Below, one piece after another: positions 15,976-23,609 of a DNA stretch of 64,000 bases. Source of the DNA: Magnetominusculus dajiuhuensis. GTDB lineage: Bacteria; Nitrospirota; Thermodesulfovibrionia; Thermodesulfovibrionales; Magnetobacteriaceae. The position numbers and the translations under genes were made by a program. Every line of letters begins with the position of its first letter. Within the stretch, counting starts at the first letter, position 1. The stretch covers positions 37,550-101,549 of the forward strand of contig NZ_JBJUSG010000001.1 of NCBI RefSeq assembly GCF_046044395.1, written 5' to 3'. The notes under the pieces are model-generated. The model searched no databases, was not told the DNA's origin, and saw only the letters and a program-made list of their open reading frames with translations.

Positions 15976-16010
15976 TTATACGTCAGATTAACTTCGGGAG
16001 GTAGGGCTAT

Positions 16011-16289
16011 ATGAGTAAAGTGGAACTGATAGAGAAGGTGGCAAAGGATGCAAACTTGTCAAAAGCAGATGCCGGCAGGGCACTTGACGCGGCTATTGCG
16101 GCCATCATTGACACATTGAAACACGGACAGAAACTGACCCTCGTAGGGTTCGGTACGTTTTCAGTTTCGTTGAGAAAGGCAAGAGATGGCCGTAACCCCA
16201 GAACAGGCGACGTAATTAAGATACCTGCGGCCAGTGTTCCTAAGTTTGTCCCCGGCCTGGCGTTTAAAGAAGCGGTAAATAAAAAATAG
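16011..16289 (+). CDS. hup: HU family DNA-binding protein
   Basis: A 92-residue histone-like protein. It begins MSKVELIEKVAKDANLSKADA, then has the body signature VGFGTFSVSLRKARDGRNPRTG and the arm residues DVIKIPAASVPKFVPG. Length and motifs are exactly those of HU. It binds and bends DNA and compacts the nucleoid. GGGAGG lies upstream of the ATG. The leader is long and carries two tandem hairpins. It is followed 23 bp later by a secreted protein that is probably unrelated. Confidence 0.95.
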   Translation: MSKVELIEKVAKDANLSKADAGRALDAAIAAIIDTLKHGQKLTLVGFGTFSVSLRKARDGRNPRTGDVIKIPAASVPKFVPGLAFKEAVNKK

Positions 16290-16312
16290 TCTATCTAAGT
16301 GTGAGACCATAA

Positions 16313-17071
16313 TTGGTGAACTGTAGGCTTGTTTTTGTGTGTTTGGTGCTTGCGTTGTCGGTACACGGCGTAGCTTTCGCTGCGGACGAGGCTGCCCCAC
16401 CAGACAGTGTGGCCTCAGTGGTTAAGCCGGGCAGCCGCAGCACGCTGGAGACATACCTGTTCAAATCGGGTGGGTTTATCGCGGATAAGCTGCAGGTTTA
16501 CGGAAAGGTTGTGGCGGCACCGGCACCAGGCTCTGACCGCATCCTCTTTGGCAAAAATGACTATGTCTATGTGGATATCAGCCAGGATTACGCAGACCAG
16601 TACTCAGATTACTTCATCGTCGAGATAGGTGATAAGGTCAAACATCCAAAGACCGGTAAAAACATGGGGAAGCTAATAACGATTATTGGGCAACTGAGAT
16701 TAATAGGCCAGGAAGCCGGTTATAAAAAGGCGCTCATCACCGATTCAACCAGAGAGATAGTCCTCAAGCAGCCGATTATCCCCTCTTATGTCTTCCAGCG
16801 TCCAGAGGATAGCGAGACCGTCAAGCCAGGCATCAACGGTTTGATAATGAAAGTTATGCCGTTGCATTTACTAGGTGCCCAGTACCAAATCCTCTACGTA
16901 GATAAAGGGACTGACGACGGCCTGAGGTCCGGCGATATGTTCACGGTCATGTCAACCACAAAACCCATATCGCCTATTGGAAAGATAAAAATACTCTCCA
17001 CACAGAAAAATACCGCAACAGCGTATGTCATCGAATCCAAGACATCTATTTTCGTAGGCGATACCTTTTAG
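16313..17071 (+). CDS. Secreted protein of unknown function
   Basis: A 252-residue product from a GTG start, with a typical signal peptide (VNCRLVFVCLVLALSVHGVAFA) cleaved before ADEAAPP. The mature part has two similar strand-rich modules: NDYVYVDISQDYADQYSDYFIVE followed by KHPKTGKNMG, and YQILYVDKGTDDGLRSGDMFTV followed by PISPIGKIKI. Modules of this type occur behind LysM domains in delta-proteobacterial and Nitrospirota exported proteins, but no LysM is seen here. It probably works in the periplasm or outer envelope. No ribosome site is obvious. Function not recognised. Confidence 0.6.
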   Translation: MVNCRLVFVCLVLALSVHGVAFAADEAAPPDSVASVVKPGSRSTLETYLFKSGGFIADKLQVYGKVVAAPAPGSDRILFGKNDYVYVDISQDYADQYSDYFIVEIGDKVKHPKTGKNMGKLITIIGQLRLIGQEAGYKKALITDSTREIVLKQPIIPSYVFQRPEDSETVKPGINGLIMKVMPLHLLGAQYQILYVDKGTDDGLRSGDMFTVMSTTKPISPIGKIKILSTQKNTATAYVIESKTSIFVGDTF

Positions 17072-17077
17072 TTAGAA

Positions 17078-18349
17078 ATGCCAGATGATCAGGACAAATA
17101 TGATCTGTCGTTTTTTGATATAACTGGCAACTGCAACCTAAGATGCCCGTTTTGTATAAACGACTGGTCAACGATAAGCGGCAACGTACCAGTTAGCGAG
17201 AAGACGTTTGGCAAGATATTGACGCTCCTGCCGCTTTTAAATAGTTTTTACCTGTCCTGTTATTTTGAACCGACAATTCATCCTGATTTCAGCTCAATAA
17301 TTAAAATGATACCCGATGAGCATAGGAAAAAGGTCTTGTTTACGACAAATTTATCAAGAAAACTCTCAGACGATGTAGTAGAAGGGTTGACCAACAGCGG
17401 CTTTAACTATATAAATGTATCATTGGATTCTCTGAATCCCCAGGTATTTGAGAGCCTGCGCAAGGGGGCGCGGTTTGATGTGTTCTATGACAACCTCAGA
17501 TGCCTGACAGATGCCTTTTCCGCAAATCCCAACGCCCCCCCACTCAGATATATAACCATTTTGACCAGGCACAATGTTGATGAAATACCAAAGTTGATAG
17601 AGGACTGCGCGACTAATTATCTTTCCACGATGAATGAACTAAGGACTTTTGTCCCGATGCCGCACATCAACAAGGACTGGATAAAAGACAATGAAATAAC
17701 AGAAGACAGGCGCAACACCCTGTGGGAGACCCTGTACGAATTTCCTCATAAGTGGATGTATGTGGATTACGGCAAAAAATCTGAATACGACGAATTTTTT
17801 GATTCATTGGAAGACCCTAAGAAGAAAAAGATTTACTTCCTGCCACCGTTTACAGGACTGCGAATCTCCTCGGAAGGAATAGTTGAACTCACTCACATGG
17901 GCATCGAATCAAAGTATGACATAAACAAGATGGACGACCCATATGGCGTGTTTAAGGAGATACTGGCCCTCCACCACCTTGACGTGGAAAGGGCGGGGGA
18001 GATAAAAAATCTTCACGGTGAGAAACTGAGCATCATAAAAGAAAAAGATAGTGTAATAGACAATATAACGTCCGAAAAAAATGCCGCAATCAAGGAAAGG
18101 GATGATTCCATCTGCAATCTGACGAACGAAAGAAACGCCCTTACCGAAGAAAAACACACGCTGACTGCCGAAAAAGACGGCCTTACAGACGAACTTGCCA
18201 CAGTCAAGGCGACATATTTCTATATGCTTTCGCAAAAGGACATGGTCGGCGTATGGAGAAAATTCAGGCACTCGGCTGGAAAACTCCTTTTTAAGAATAA
18301 CCCGGAACTAAAAAATCATATAAAGAAGACCTTAAGAATCGGCAAGTGA
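17078..18349 (+). CDS. Radical SAM protein with C-terminal coiled coil
   Basis: A 423-residue protein. The [4Fe-4S]/SAM cluster motif is at the N terminus: DITGNCNLRCPFC, cysteines 19, 23 and 26. A radical-SAM barrel runs to about residue 270 (FTTNLSRKLSD, INVSLDSLNPQVF). No SPASM cysteine set follows. Instead, residues about 310-385 form a coiled coil of near-repeats (SIIKEKDSVIDNI, NAAIKERDDSICNL, NALTEEKHTLTAEKDG), then a basic tail. It overlaps the GT2 gene at 18346 by 4 bp, so the two are co-translated. Radical SAM enzymes of this type are found in polysaccharide gene clusters. The substrate is unknown. Confidence 0.75.
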   Translation: MPDDQDKYDLSFFDITGNCNLRCPFCINDWSTISGNVPVSEKTFGKILTLLPLLNSFYLSCYFEPTIHPDFSSIIKMIPDEHRKKVLFTTNLSRKLSDDVVEGLTNSGFNYINVSLDSLNPQVFESLRKGARFDVFYDNLRCLTDAFSANPNAPPLRYITILTRHNVDEIPKLIEDCATNYLSTMNELRTFVPMPHINKDWIKDNEITEDRRNTLWETLYEFPHKWMYVDYGKKSEYDEFFDSLEDPKKKKIYFLPPFTGLRISSEGIVELTHMGIESKYDINKMDDPYGVFKEILALHHLDVERAGEIKNLHGEKLSIIKEKDSVIDNITSEKNAAIKERDDSICNLTNERNALTEEKHTLTAEKDGLTDELATVKATYFYMLSQKDMVGVWRKFRHSAGKLLFKNNPELKNHIKKTLRIGK

Positions 18350-19128
18350 GACCACCCGTGCGAGTTTCCTTCATTATCCCGAACTGGAACCACAAACAGC
18401 TCCTTGATGAGTGTATCACATCTATAAAGGCATTAACAGGGGATTTTGAAAAGGAGATAATAGTTATAGACAATGCCTCAGAAGACGGCAGCGCCGCGTT
18501 TGTAAAAGACGCACATCCCGACGTGATTTTACATCGCGGCCAGAGCAATGTTGGTTACGCAAAGGCGACCAATATGGGGGTGTCGCTGTCGGGCGGACAG
18601 ATGATTTTTCTGTTAAACAATGACGTAAGACTCTTTCCGGACTGCCTGCAAAGACTGTATGACTGCATGGAAGACAACCCGCGTGCCGGGGCGGCTGCCC
18701 CGCTTTTGTACTATCCAGACGGCAGATTTCAGATCTCATGCCGACGTTTCCCTTCGCCTGCGGCATTGGTTTTGGAGCAATTTGGCGTGTTCAGGCTCGG
18801 TAGGTTCAGGAAATGGAAGCTGACGCAAGAGGAACACCACCGCTCAGGTGAAGTGCCCCAGCCCATGGCCTCAGCTCTCCTTATAAAAAGGGAGTGCTGG
18901 GATGAGGTCGGTGCGTTGGATGAGGACTTTCCTATCTTTTTTAACGATGTTGACTGGTGTTACCGGCTGTACAAGGATACAAAGTTTACGATTGCCCTCT
19001 GCCATGGTGCAAAGGCAATTCACCACGAAGGCGTCTCGGTAAACCGTCTTGGATTCAGGAAGAAGATAAACTTTTACAGGGGACTTTTCAGTTTTTACAA
19101 AAAACACTACCTCATAAGACAGAATTAG
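18346..19128 (+). CDS. Family 2 glycosyltransferase
   Basis: A 260-residue GT-A enzyme starting with the GTG that overlaps the preceding TGA. The N-terminal motif VSFIIPNWNHKQLLDECI, the nucleotide-binding IVIDNASEDGS and the LLNNDVRLFPD metal site are all present, and the acceptor region contains FFNDVDWCYRLY. It resembles rhamnosyltransferase-type GT2 proteins that add sugars to cell-surface polysaccharide on the cytoplasmic face of the membrane. It is paired with a radical SAM gene and the donor sugar is unknown. Confidence 0.85.
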   Translation: MRPPVRVSFIIPNWNHKQLLDECITSIKALTGDFEKEIIVIDNASEDGSAAFVKDAHPDVILHRGQSNVGYAKATNMGVSLSGGQMIFLLNNDVRLFPDCLQRLYDCMEDNPRAGAAAPLLYYPDGRFQISCRRFPSPAALVLEQFGVFRLGRFRKWKLTQEEHHRSGEVPQPMASALLIKRECWDEVGALDEDFPIFFNDVDWCYRLYKDTKFTIALCHGAKAIHHEGVSVNRLGFRKKINFYRGLFSFYKKHYLIRQN

Positions 19129-19194
19129 TGGAAAGAAAGGCCAGCATTTGGTTATAATCCATTAACAGGTTTTTTTTACTAATGGGAGGCGGCA

Positions 19195-19590
19195 ATGAAA
19201 AAGATAGCGGTAACCGAGACATATGAAGACGGGCAGGCAATCATAAAAGAAGGTACGCACGGCGAAGGCACCTATGTGATAATGTCCGGGCAGGTGGCTA
19301 TAAAGGTAAAAATTGACAACGTGGTCATAACGATAACAGAGTTAGAAAAAGGGGACATCTTCGGGCACATGAGTTTAATTGACAGGCAGCCGCGTTCGGC
19401 CTCCGCTGTGGCTGTGGGACAGGTGAAGGTGGGGCTTTTCGACAAGGACTATCTCGACTCCGAAATAAACCAGACCTCCGAGGATTTTCGAATAATCCTC
19501 AGGGCACTGGTTGACAGACTAAGAAATACGACTACTAAATATACCAATCTCTGCATTAAACATTATAAGCTGACGGGGTCAATAGAATAA
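19195..19590 (+). CDS. Stand-alone cyclic-nucleotide-binding domain protein
   Basis: A 131-residue protein consisting only of a cNMP-binding beta-barrel: EDGQAIIKEGTHGEGTYVIMSGQ, the phosphate-binding stretch GDIFGHMSLIDRQPRSASAVA and a C-terminal helix. No DNA-binding or enzyme domain follows. GGGAGG precedes the ATG. It could sense cAMP or cGMP, which a cyclase-like domain at 60498-62300 might produce, but that link is inference. A terminator-like hairpin lies just past the stop and separates it from the convergent stress gene. Confidence 0.85.
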   Translation: MKKIAVTETYEDGQAIIKEGTHGEGTYVIMSGQVAIKVKIDNVVITITELEKGDIFGHMSLIDRQPRSASAVAVGQVKVGLFDKDYLDSEINQTSEDFRIILRALVDRLRNTTTKYTNLCIKHYKLTGSIE

Positions 19591-19592
19591 AA

Positions 19593-19636
19593 GGATTAAC
19601 GACGAAGGGGGGGTAACCCCCCCTTCACCCCGTAAA
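19593..19636. terminator. Bidirectional terminator-like hairpin (inverted repeat family copy)
   Basis: GAAGGGGGGG, TAA, CCCCCCCTTC (arms 19604-19613 and 19617-19626). The unit is the inverted form of the hairpin at 6333-6355. It sits between two convergent genes. Confidence 0.75.
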
Positions 19637-19673
19637 TCTTGCCACGTTACTCTGGCTAAAGGCTGCGTCGCTG

Positions 19674-20549
19674 TCAATTCATACTTTTTTTAACGACCAA
19701 CACTGCACACATGCTAAGGGCTATCACCCTTTCCGCAACGCTGCCCATGAAGACACTAGCAAGCCCTGTGCTGCCATAGTTGCCCATGATAATAATATCG
19801 GCCCCCATCTCTAAGGAGGCATTGACCAATGTCTTATACGGCTGCCCTACAAGCGGAAATGTCTCTACTTTTACCCCTTTGGCCTTGGCCTTGGCTTCTA
19901 TTTTGCTCAAGATGTCTGTTGCCTGGCTTAACTTGCCCCTATCGGTGACTACCGATACCGCTGATAGTGTCTTTACGGTCGGACAGCGGCTTGCCATATC
20001 TATGGCCTCGTCCACCGCCCCTTCACTTTGTTGGGAGCCGTCTGAGGCTAGCAGCAATGTCTCCCCCCTGAGCTGCGTATCCCTGGGGACTACAAGCACC
20101 TTTGACGAGGTGCTGGCTATTACTTTTGCCGTTACGCTGCCCATGATGAATTTCTTTAAGCCCGTCATGCCCCGCCGTCCCATGATGATGATATCGGTCT
20201 TTTGGCTTTCCGCCTCCTCTATTATTGCCTCATATACCCGCTCGGCACGCTTTATCATCGTCGTGCATTCCACGTTATTCATGGCGGCCTCTTCTCTTAC
20301 CGCCTCAAGCTCCTCCCCGGCCAATTTAATCATATCAGCCGAGTAATCAAACCCCATGCTCTCATAGGCAGGATTTATTTCAAGTACCCTTATGAGCCTC
20401 AACGAGGTGTTACACTCGCGGGAAAACGCTATTGCCTCTCTCACCGCGCCCTTGCTGAAGGCCGACCCGTCTGTTGCCAGCAGGATTGACCTGGCCTCTC
20501 CCATCATCTTCGCCTTGTATCTTTCTTTGATGTCTATGTTGTCCAGCAT
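19674..20549 (-). CDS. Tandem-domain universal stress protein
   Basis: A 291-residue protein with two UspA domains. Domain 1 begins ILLATDGSAFSKGAV and has the ATP-binding loop GRRGMTGLKKFIMGSVTAKV. Domain 2 begins LLLASDGSQQSEGAV and has GNYGSTGLASVFMGSVAERV. Both keep the G-x2-G-x9-G-S pattern, so ATP binding is expected. It is the last gene of a same-strand run with the Alph_Pro_TM-like and TauE/SafE genes, separated from the former by 25 bp. GAGGAGAG lies before the ATG. A stress-coupled role in sulfite handling or energy metabolism is plausible. Confidence 0.92.
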   Translation of the reverse strand: MLDNIDIKERYKAKMMGEARSILLATDGSAFSKGAVREAIAFSRECNTSLRLIRVLEINPAYESMGFDYSADMIKLAGEELEAVREEAAMNNVECTTMIKRAERVYEAIIEEAESQKTDIIIMGRRGMTGLKKFIMGSVTAKVIASTSSKVLVVPRDTQLRGETLLLASDGSQQSEGAVDEAIDMASRCPTVKTLSAVSVVTDRGKLSQATDILSKIEAKAKAKGVKVETFPLVGQPYKTLVNASLEMGADIIIMGNYGSTGLASVFMGSVAERVIALSMCAVLVVKKSMN

Positions 20550-20574
20550 ATTGCTCTCCTCTGTGGGTTAAAGG

Positions 20575-21450
20575 TTATCGTTCCTTTGATTGGTCTGTCT
20601 CTTCAAGCACGGATATCGTATAAACCTGGCCGTTGACCGCGTTAATAATGCTCCTGGGCGCCATAATGGCCGCAAGCAGCATTCTTTTGGCAATCCCTAT
20701 TACCGGGGTTACCATGTATCCGGTTATGAGGGCAATTATTATGGCAAGCACCCCATAGACCCCGCCATGGTTCATAGCTATATCCGATATTTCACGCACT
20801 ACCCCGACAGGTTCAATCAGAACATCGTCAGACACCGTTTGCACTACCGAGCGGTTTTTAACCGCGTAAACAGCCACCTCATAGCGGCCAATCGGCACCT
20901 GGTAGGGCATTTTCACAGTCAACCAAAAGGAGTTATTTCCATCTTTCAACGGCATAAGAATAACCTTATTGCCAACTTTATTGTCAGGGGCCGAATATAG
21001 TTTACCGGTCTCCTTCACCTTTATGAATTCCCTGAAGAGCGCATCCTTATCGCTGGTGCCACTGATTCCAACACTGTTCTGGAGCGCTTCGTACCCAAGC
21101 GAATACCTATTTCTTTCGGCCACCGGTAAAATGCCGTCTATGTCAGCAGAGCTATACAACATGTAGACGCTGTTGACTTTTGCCACATCAACTTTGTCCT
21201 TATTCATCCAAAACAGGTGGAAGAATTTCTCTTTGACCATAAACGATTCATTCTCAAGGGGAGAGGTGATTTTCACTATCACGTCCTCGCCGCTTGCAAC
21301 AGTGCCGGTTATCTTTAAGGCATTACCCTTGTAGAAGGCAGTTATGGGAATCATTTTTTTATCCAAACTAAGGGTAAGAGCCGCATTGGCGTGATTTACA
21401 CTTAGCAGTAAAACAAGGACAGGTAACAGTGTTTTTAGTAGTTTACCCAT
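20575..21450 (-). CDS. TIGR02186/Alph_Pro_TM-like envelope protein, TauE partner
   Basis: A 291-residue protein from the ATG at 21450, preceded by GGAGG (an in-frame ATG at 21468 is part of that leader). It has a signal peptide (MGKLLKTLLPVLVLLLSVNHANA), a strand-rich exported domain (FYKGNALKITGTVASGEDVIVKI, KFFHLFWMNKDKV, VPIGRYEVAVYAV) and a C-terminal transmembrane helix near residues 245-265. Proteins of this family are typically encoded beside TauE/SafE transporters, as here (22 bp downstream). It may be a periplasmic accessory of the anion exporter. The family name is from memory of motif layout. Confidence 0.75.
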   Translation of the reverse strand: MGKLLKTLLPVLVLLLSVNHANAALTLSLDKKMIPITAFYKGNALKITGTVASGEDVIVKITSPLENESFMVKEKFFHLFWMNKDKVDVAKVNSVYMLYSSADIDGILPVAERNRYSLGYEALQNSVGISGTSDKDALFREFIKVKETGKLYSAPDNKVGNKVILMPLKDGNNSFWLTVKMPYQVPIGRYEVAVYAVKNRSVVQTVSDDVLIEPVGVVREISDIAMNHGGVYGVLAIIIALITGYMVTPVIGIAKRMLLAAIMAPRSIINAVNGQVYTISVLEETDQSKER

Positions 21451-21471
21451 TATGATTTTCCTCCACATTAA

Positions 21472-22389
21472 TTATTTCCCTCCAAATGAATATGCCAGAA
21501 GCAAGGACGGCTTCGACATAAGTTCAAACAGTATTTTAACGCCTACTGATAGTATTAACAACGCAAGGAGTACCTTAAGCTGCTCAGTGTTGAGTTTTTC
21601 ACTGAACATAGTGCCTATGTAGGCCCCTACGCTTGACCCTGTCAGCATAACCAGGGCTAACACGAAGTCAACCGTATGGTTTGTGTAGGACTGAAGAAAG
21701 GTTACCTCAATTACGGTAAAGAGTATCTGAAATACACTCGTTCCGATTATCACCCTCATTGGCATCTTCAGGATGTAAAGCATAATGGGAACCATGATAA
21801 ACCCACCGCCCACGCCCATTATGGCAGCCAGTACACCCACTAATATCCCGATAAGCACAGGTAAAATTGCCGAATGCCGCACTCCAGACTTCGCAAACTC
21901 CATTTGAAAGGGAAGGCTCCCCATCAGCCTGGAACAGGCGGACTGCCGCACGCTGCCCTCATGGCCTTTATCGGGGCTTTTTTTCTTTAAACTCTCACCA
22001 AGCATAATTCCGCCAACTGTGAACGGCAAAAGTACATAGGTAAGTTTAATGACGAAATCAATATTCCCCATCGCGTTTAAAACCTTGACCACCTGAACCC
22101 CAAGCCCGCCACCCAGAAAGCTGCCCGCCAGCAGGTATAACCCCATTTTCATATCAACATTTCCAAGCTTCCAGTGGGTCAGAGTTGCCGAGGTTGAAGC
22201 CGCTACCATCTGATTTGCTCCACTTGCCGCCGCCACCGTCGGTGGTATCCCGAACATCATAAGCACGGGGGTAATAAGAAACCCGCCGCCTACGCCAAAA
22301 AGCCCCGAGAGCAACCCGATACCTGTCCCTATAGAGAGCATTATCATCAGATTTATCGAGGTGTGCGCTACCGGTAAATATATGTTCAT
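21472..22389 (-). CDS. TauE/SafE family anion (sulfite/organosulfonate) exporter
   Basis: A 305-residue inner-membrane protein with about eight helices. The two inverted family repeats are clear: GLLSGLFGVGGGFLITPVLMMFGIP and GVLAAIMGVGGGFIMVPIMLYILKMP, each with GxGGG. Relatives export sulfite or sulfoacetate, which fits a sulfite-reducing organism. A cytoplasmic loop near 145-170 is longer than usual. AAGGAGG lies upstream, right next to a 17-bp tandem repeat array and a sequence gap. It forms an operon with the Alph_Pro_TM-like gene and the tandem Usp gene. Confidence 0.9.
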   Translation of the reverse strand: MNIYLPVAHTSINLMIMLSIGTGIGLLSGLFGVGGGFLITPVLMMFGIPPTVAAASGANQMVAASTSATLTHWKLGNVDMKMGLYLLAGSFLGGGLGVQVVKVLNAMGNIDFVIKLTYVLLPFTVGGIMLGESLKKKSPDKGHEGSVRQSACSRLMGSLPFQMEFAKSGVRHSAILPVLIGILVGVLAAIMGVGGGFIMVPIMLYILKMPMRVIIGTSVFQILFTVIEVTFLQSYTNHTVDFVLALVMLTGSSVGAYIGTMFSEKLNTEQLKVLLALLILSVGVKILFELMSKPSLLLAYSFGGK

Positions 22390-22402
22390 CCTTAATTGCC
22401 TC

Positions 22403-22583
22403 CTTTAGTAGTGAANNNNNNNNNNNNNNNNNNNNNNNNNNNNNNNNNNNNNNNNNNNNNNNNNNNNNNNNNNNNNNNNNNNNNNNNNNNNNNNNNNNNN
22501 NNNNNNNNNNNNNNNTATACTTTAGTAGTGAATATACTTTAGTAGTGAATATACTTTAGTAGTGAATATACTTTAGTAGTGAA
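22403..22583. repeat. 17-bp tandem repeat array spanning a sequence gap
   Basis: Four perfect copies of TATACTTTAGTAGTGAA occupy 22516-22583, and the last 13 bases of another copy lie at 22403-22415 on the other side of the gap. The true copy number is unknown. The array lies just upstream of the tauE ribosome site, so it forms part of that leader. Confidence 0.85.
22416..22515. other. Assembly gap (100 N)
   Basis: Exactly 100 unknown bases, a conventional scaffold-gap length, inside a tandem repeat that assembly likely could not resolve. Up to several hundred bases may be missing. Confidence 0.95.
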
Positions 22584-22590
22584 TATAGAA

Positions 22591-22806
22591 TTAGCTGTTT
22601 GAGTACGCCCTGTCATCTGTCATCAGGGGCATCTCATCAAACGTAACCTTGCTATCGGCACCGGAGTTTTTGGAGACGCGCCACCTCCCCTTCTCTGAGC
22701 CACCGTTAAGGAGCGTCTCTCTTGCGATATCCACTCTCATCTCGGCAATAGCCGCGGCCTCAAGGTGTTTGTTAATCTCACATAGCAGCTTCTTTATCTT
22801 ACCCAT
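22591..22806 (-). CDS. Small protein of unknown function
   Basis: A 71-residue, lysine- and alanine-rich protein starting MGKIKKLLCEINKHLEAAAIAEMR. Residues 5-33 are probably one long amphipathic helix; the rest is polar. Its start overlaps the end of the 154-residue gene upstream by 13 bp, and AAAAGGAGG lies before the ATG, which supports real translation. No family recognised. Together with its partner it may act in the stress/sulfite operon downstream, but a repeat array and a gap separate them. Confidence 0.6.
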   Translation of the reverse strand: MGKIKKLLCEINKHLEAAAIAEMRVDIARETLLNGGSEKGRWRVSKNSGADSKVTFDEMPLMTDDRAYSNS

Positions 22807-23258
22807 GTTGTGCCTCCTTTTCGGCTTTTACACCGCACTGGCGCAACCTCGCGGGTTCGATACTGCCATACGGGAACCGAAACTTCTTTCAGAATTTTTC
22901 TAAGGTCAAAGACCTTATTGATATTCAACTCAGGGCTAAGTAAAACCATGCTCAGCCCCCTTTTGTTGTTTATATTGTCTTTGAGCGTGAGGATGTGCGA
23001 TCTGGTGTATAACTCGACGGTGACCTCAAAGTTATAGTTCCTGCCCGTGCTTATAATTGTGTCAAGGGTGTGAGCCGCGTTTGATTTGCCTTGCAGATAT
23101 GGGCGTAACGAACAGTCGTCACAAATTATCATAATATCAAGCGCGTTCGATATACTGATAGCAAACCCCATCATGTAGGCGAGGGATTCGTCCGCCGCCC
23201 CCTGCTCGTTTGTTATAATTACCAGCCTTCGATTTATCGTTCCATACGTTGTCATCAC
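22794..23258 (-). CDS. Unrecognised alpha/beta protein, possibly Usp-like
   Basis: A 154-residue protein. The first half looks like a Rossmann-type alternation (RLVIITNEQGAADESLAYMMG, then ALDIMIICDDCSL), followed by a second strand set (SMVLLSPELNINKVFD, VSVPVWQYR). The general shape recalls universal stress proteins, but the ATP-binding glycine loop is absent. It is coupled by a 13-bp overlap to the small gene at 22591. On the minus strand a TGGCACG element lies at 23279-23285, though the matching -12 GC is missing. Function unknown. Confidence 0.55.
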   Translation of the reverse strand: MMTTYGTINRRLVIITNEQGAADESLAYMMGFAISISNALDIMIICDDCSLRPYLQGKSNAAHTLDTIISTGRNYNFEVTVELYTRSHILTLKDNINNKRGLSMVLLSPELNINKVFDLRKILKEVSVPVWQYRTREVAPVRCKSRKGGTTWVR

Positions 23259-23435
23259 AGACGTATAATCTCATAAATCGTGCCAAACGATAACTTATTG
23301 ATTTATAAAGATAGTTATAGCATAATAACGGGGGTTAATGTTTCATAATGAAACGCGGTTGAAACAAAGGGGGAGGGCTAAAAAAAGGGTAACTCTATGC
23401 TGTTCTTTTTTCGCCTGTCATTCCGGTTTTCGCCT

Positions 23436-23536
23436 GTCATTCCGGCTTGTCTGGAATCTATCCTTAATACCTCAGAATGGGCAAAATCGTCATGAAACAA
23501 CCATTTAAGGGACGATTCCGGACAAGCCGGAATGAC
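23436..23536. repeat. ~100-bp palindromic repeat, intact copy
   Basis: Arms GTCATTCCGGCTTG-TCTGGAATC (23436-23458) and GATTCCGGACAAG-CCGGAATGAC (23514-23536), one mismatch. A partial duplicate of the left arm precedes it (23411-23429). It fills most of the otherwise featureless 23259-23609 gap. Confidence 0.85.
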
Positions 23537-23609
23537 GGAAAAGGGGCAAGGATGACAACAATCTAAGCAACTACCGCTTACTTATGATGGAGAACAGATT
23601 TACCGTGGA

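Noticed and set aside
22416..22515. CRISPR-like interpretation of the repeat array
   Set aside because: The units are head-to-tail 17-mers with no spacers; it is a simple tandem repeat.
23279..23285. TGGCACG element as a sigma54 promoter for the 154-residue gene
   Set aside because: The -24 box is perfect but the position of the -12 GC holds GA, so the promoter is not supported.
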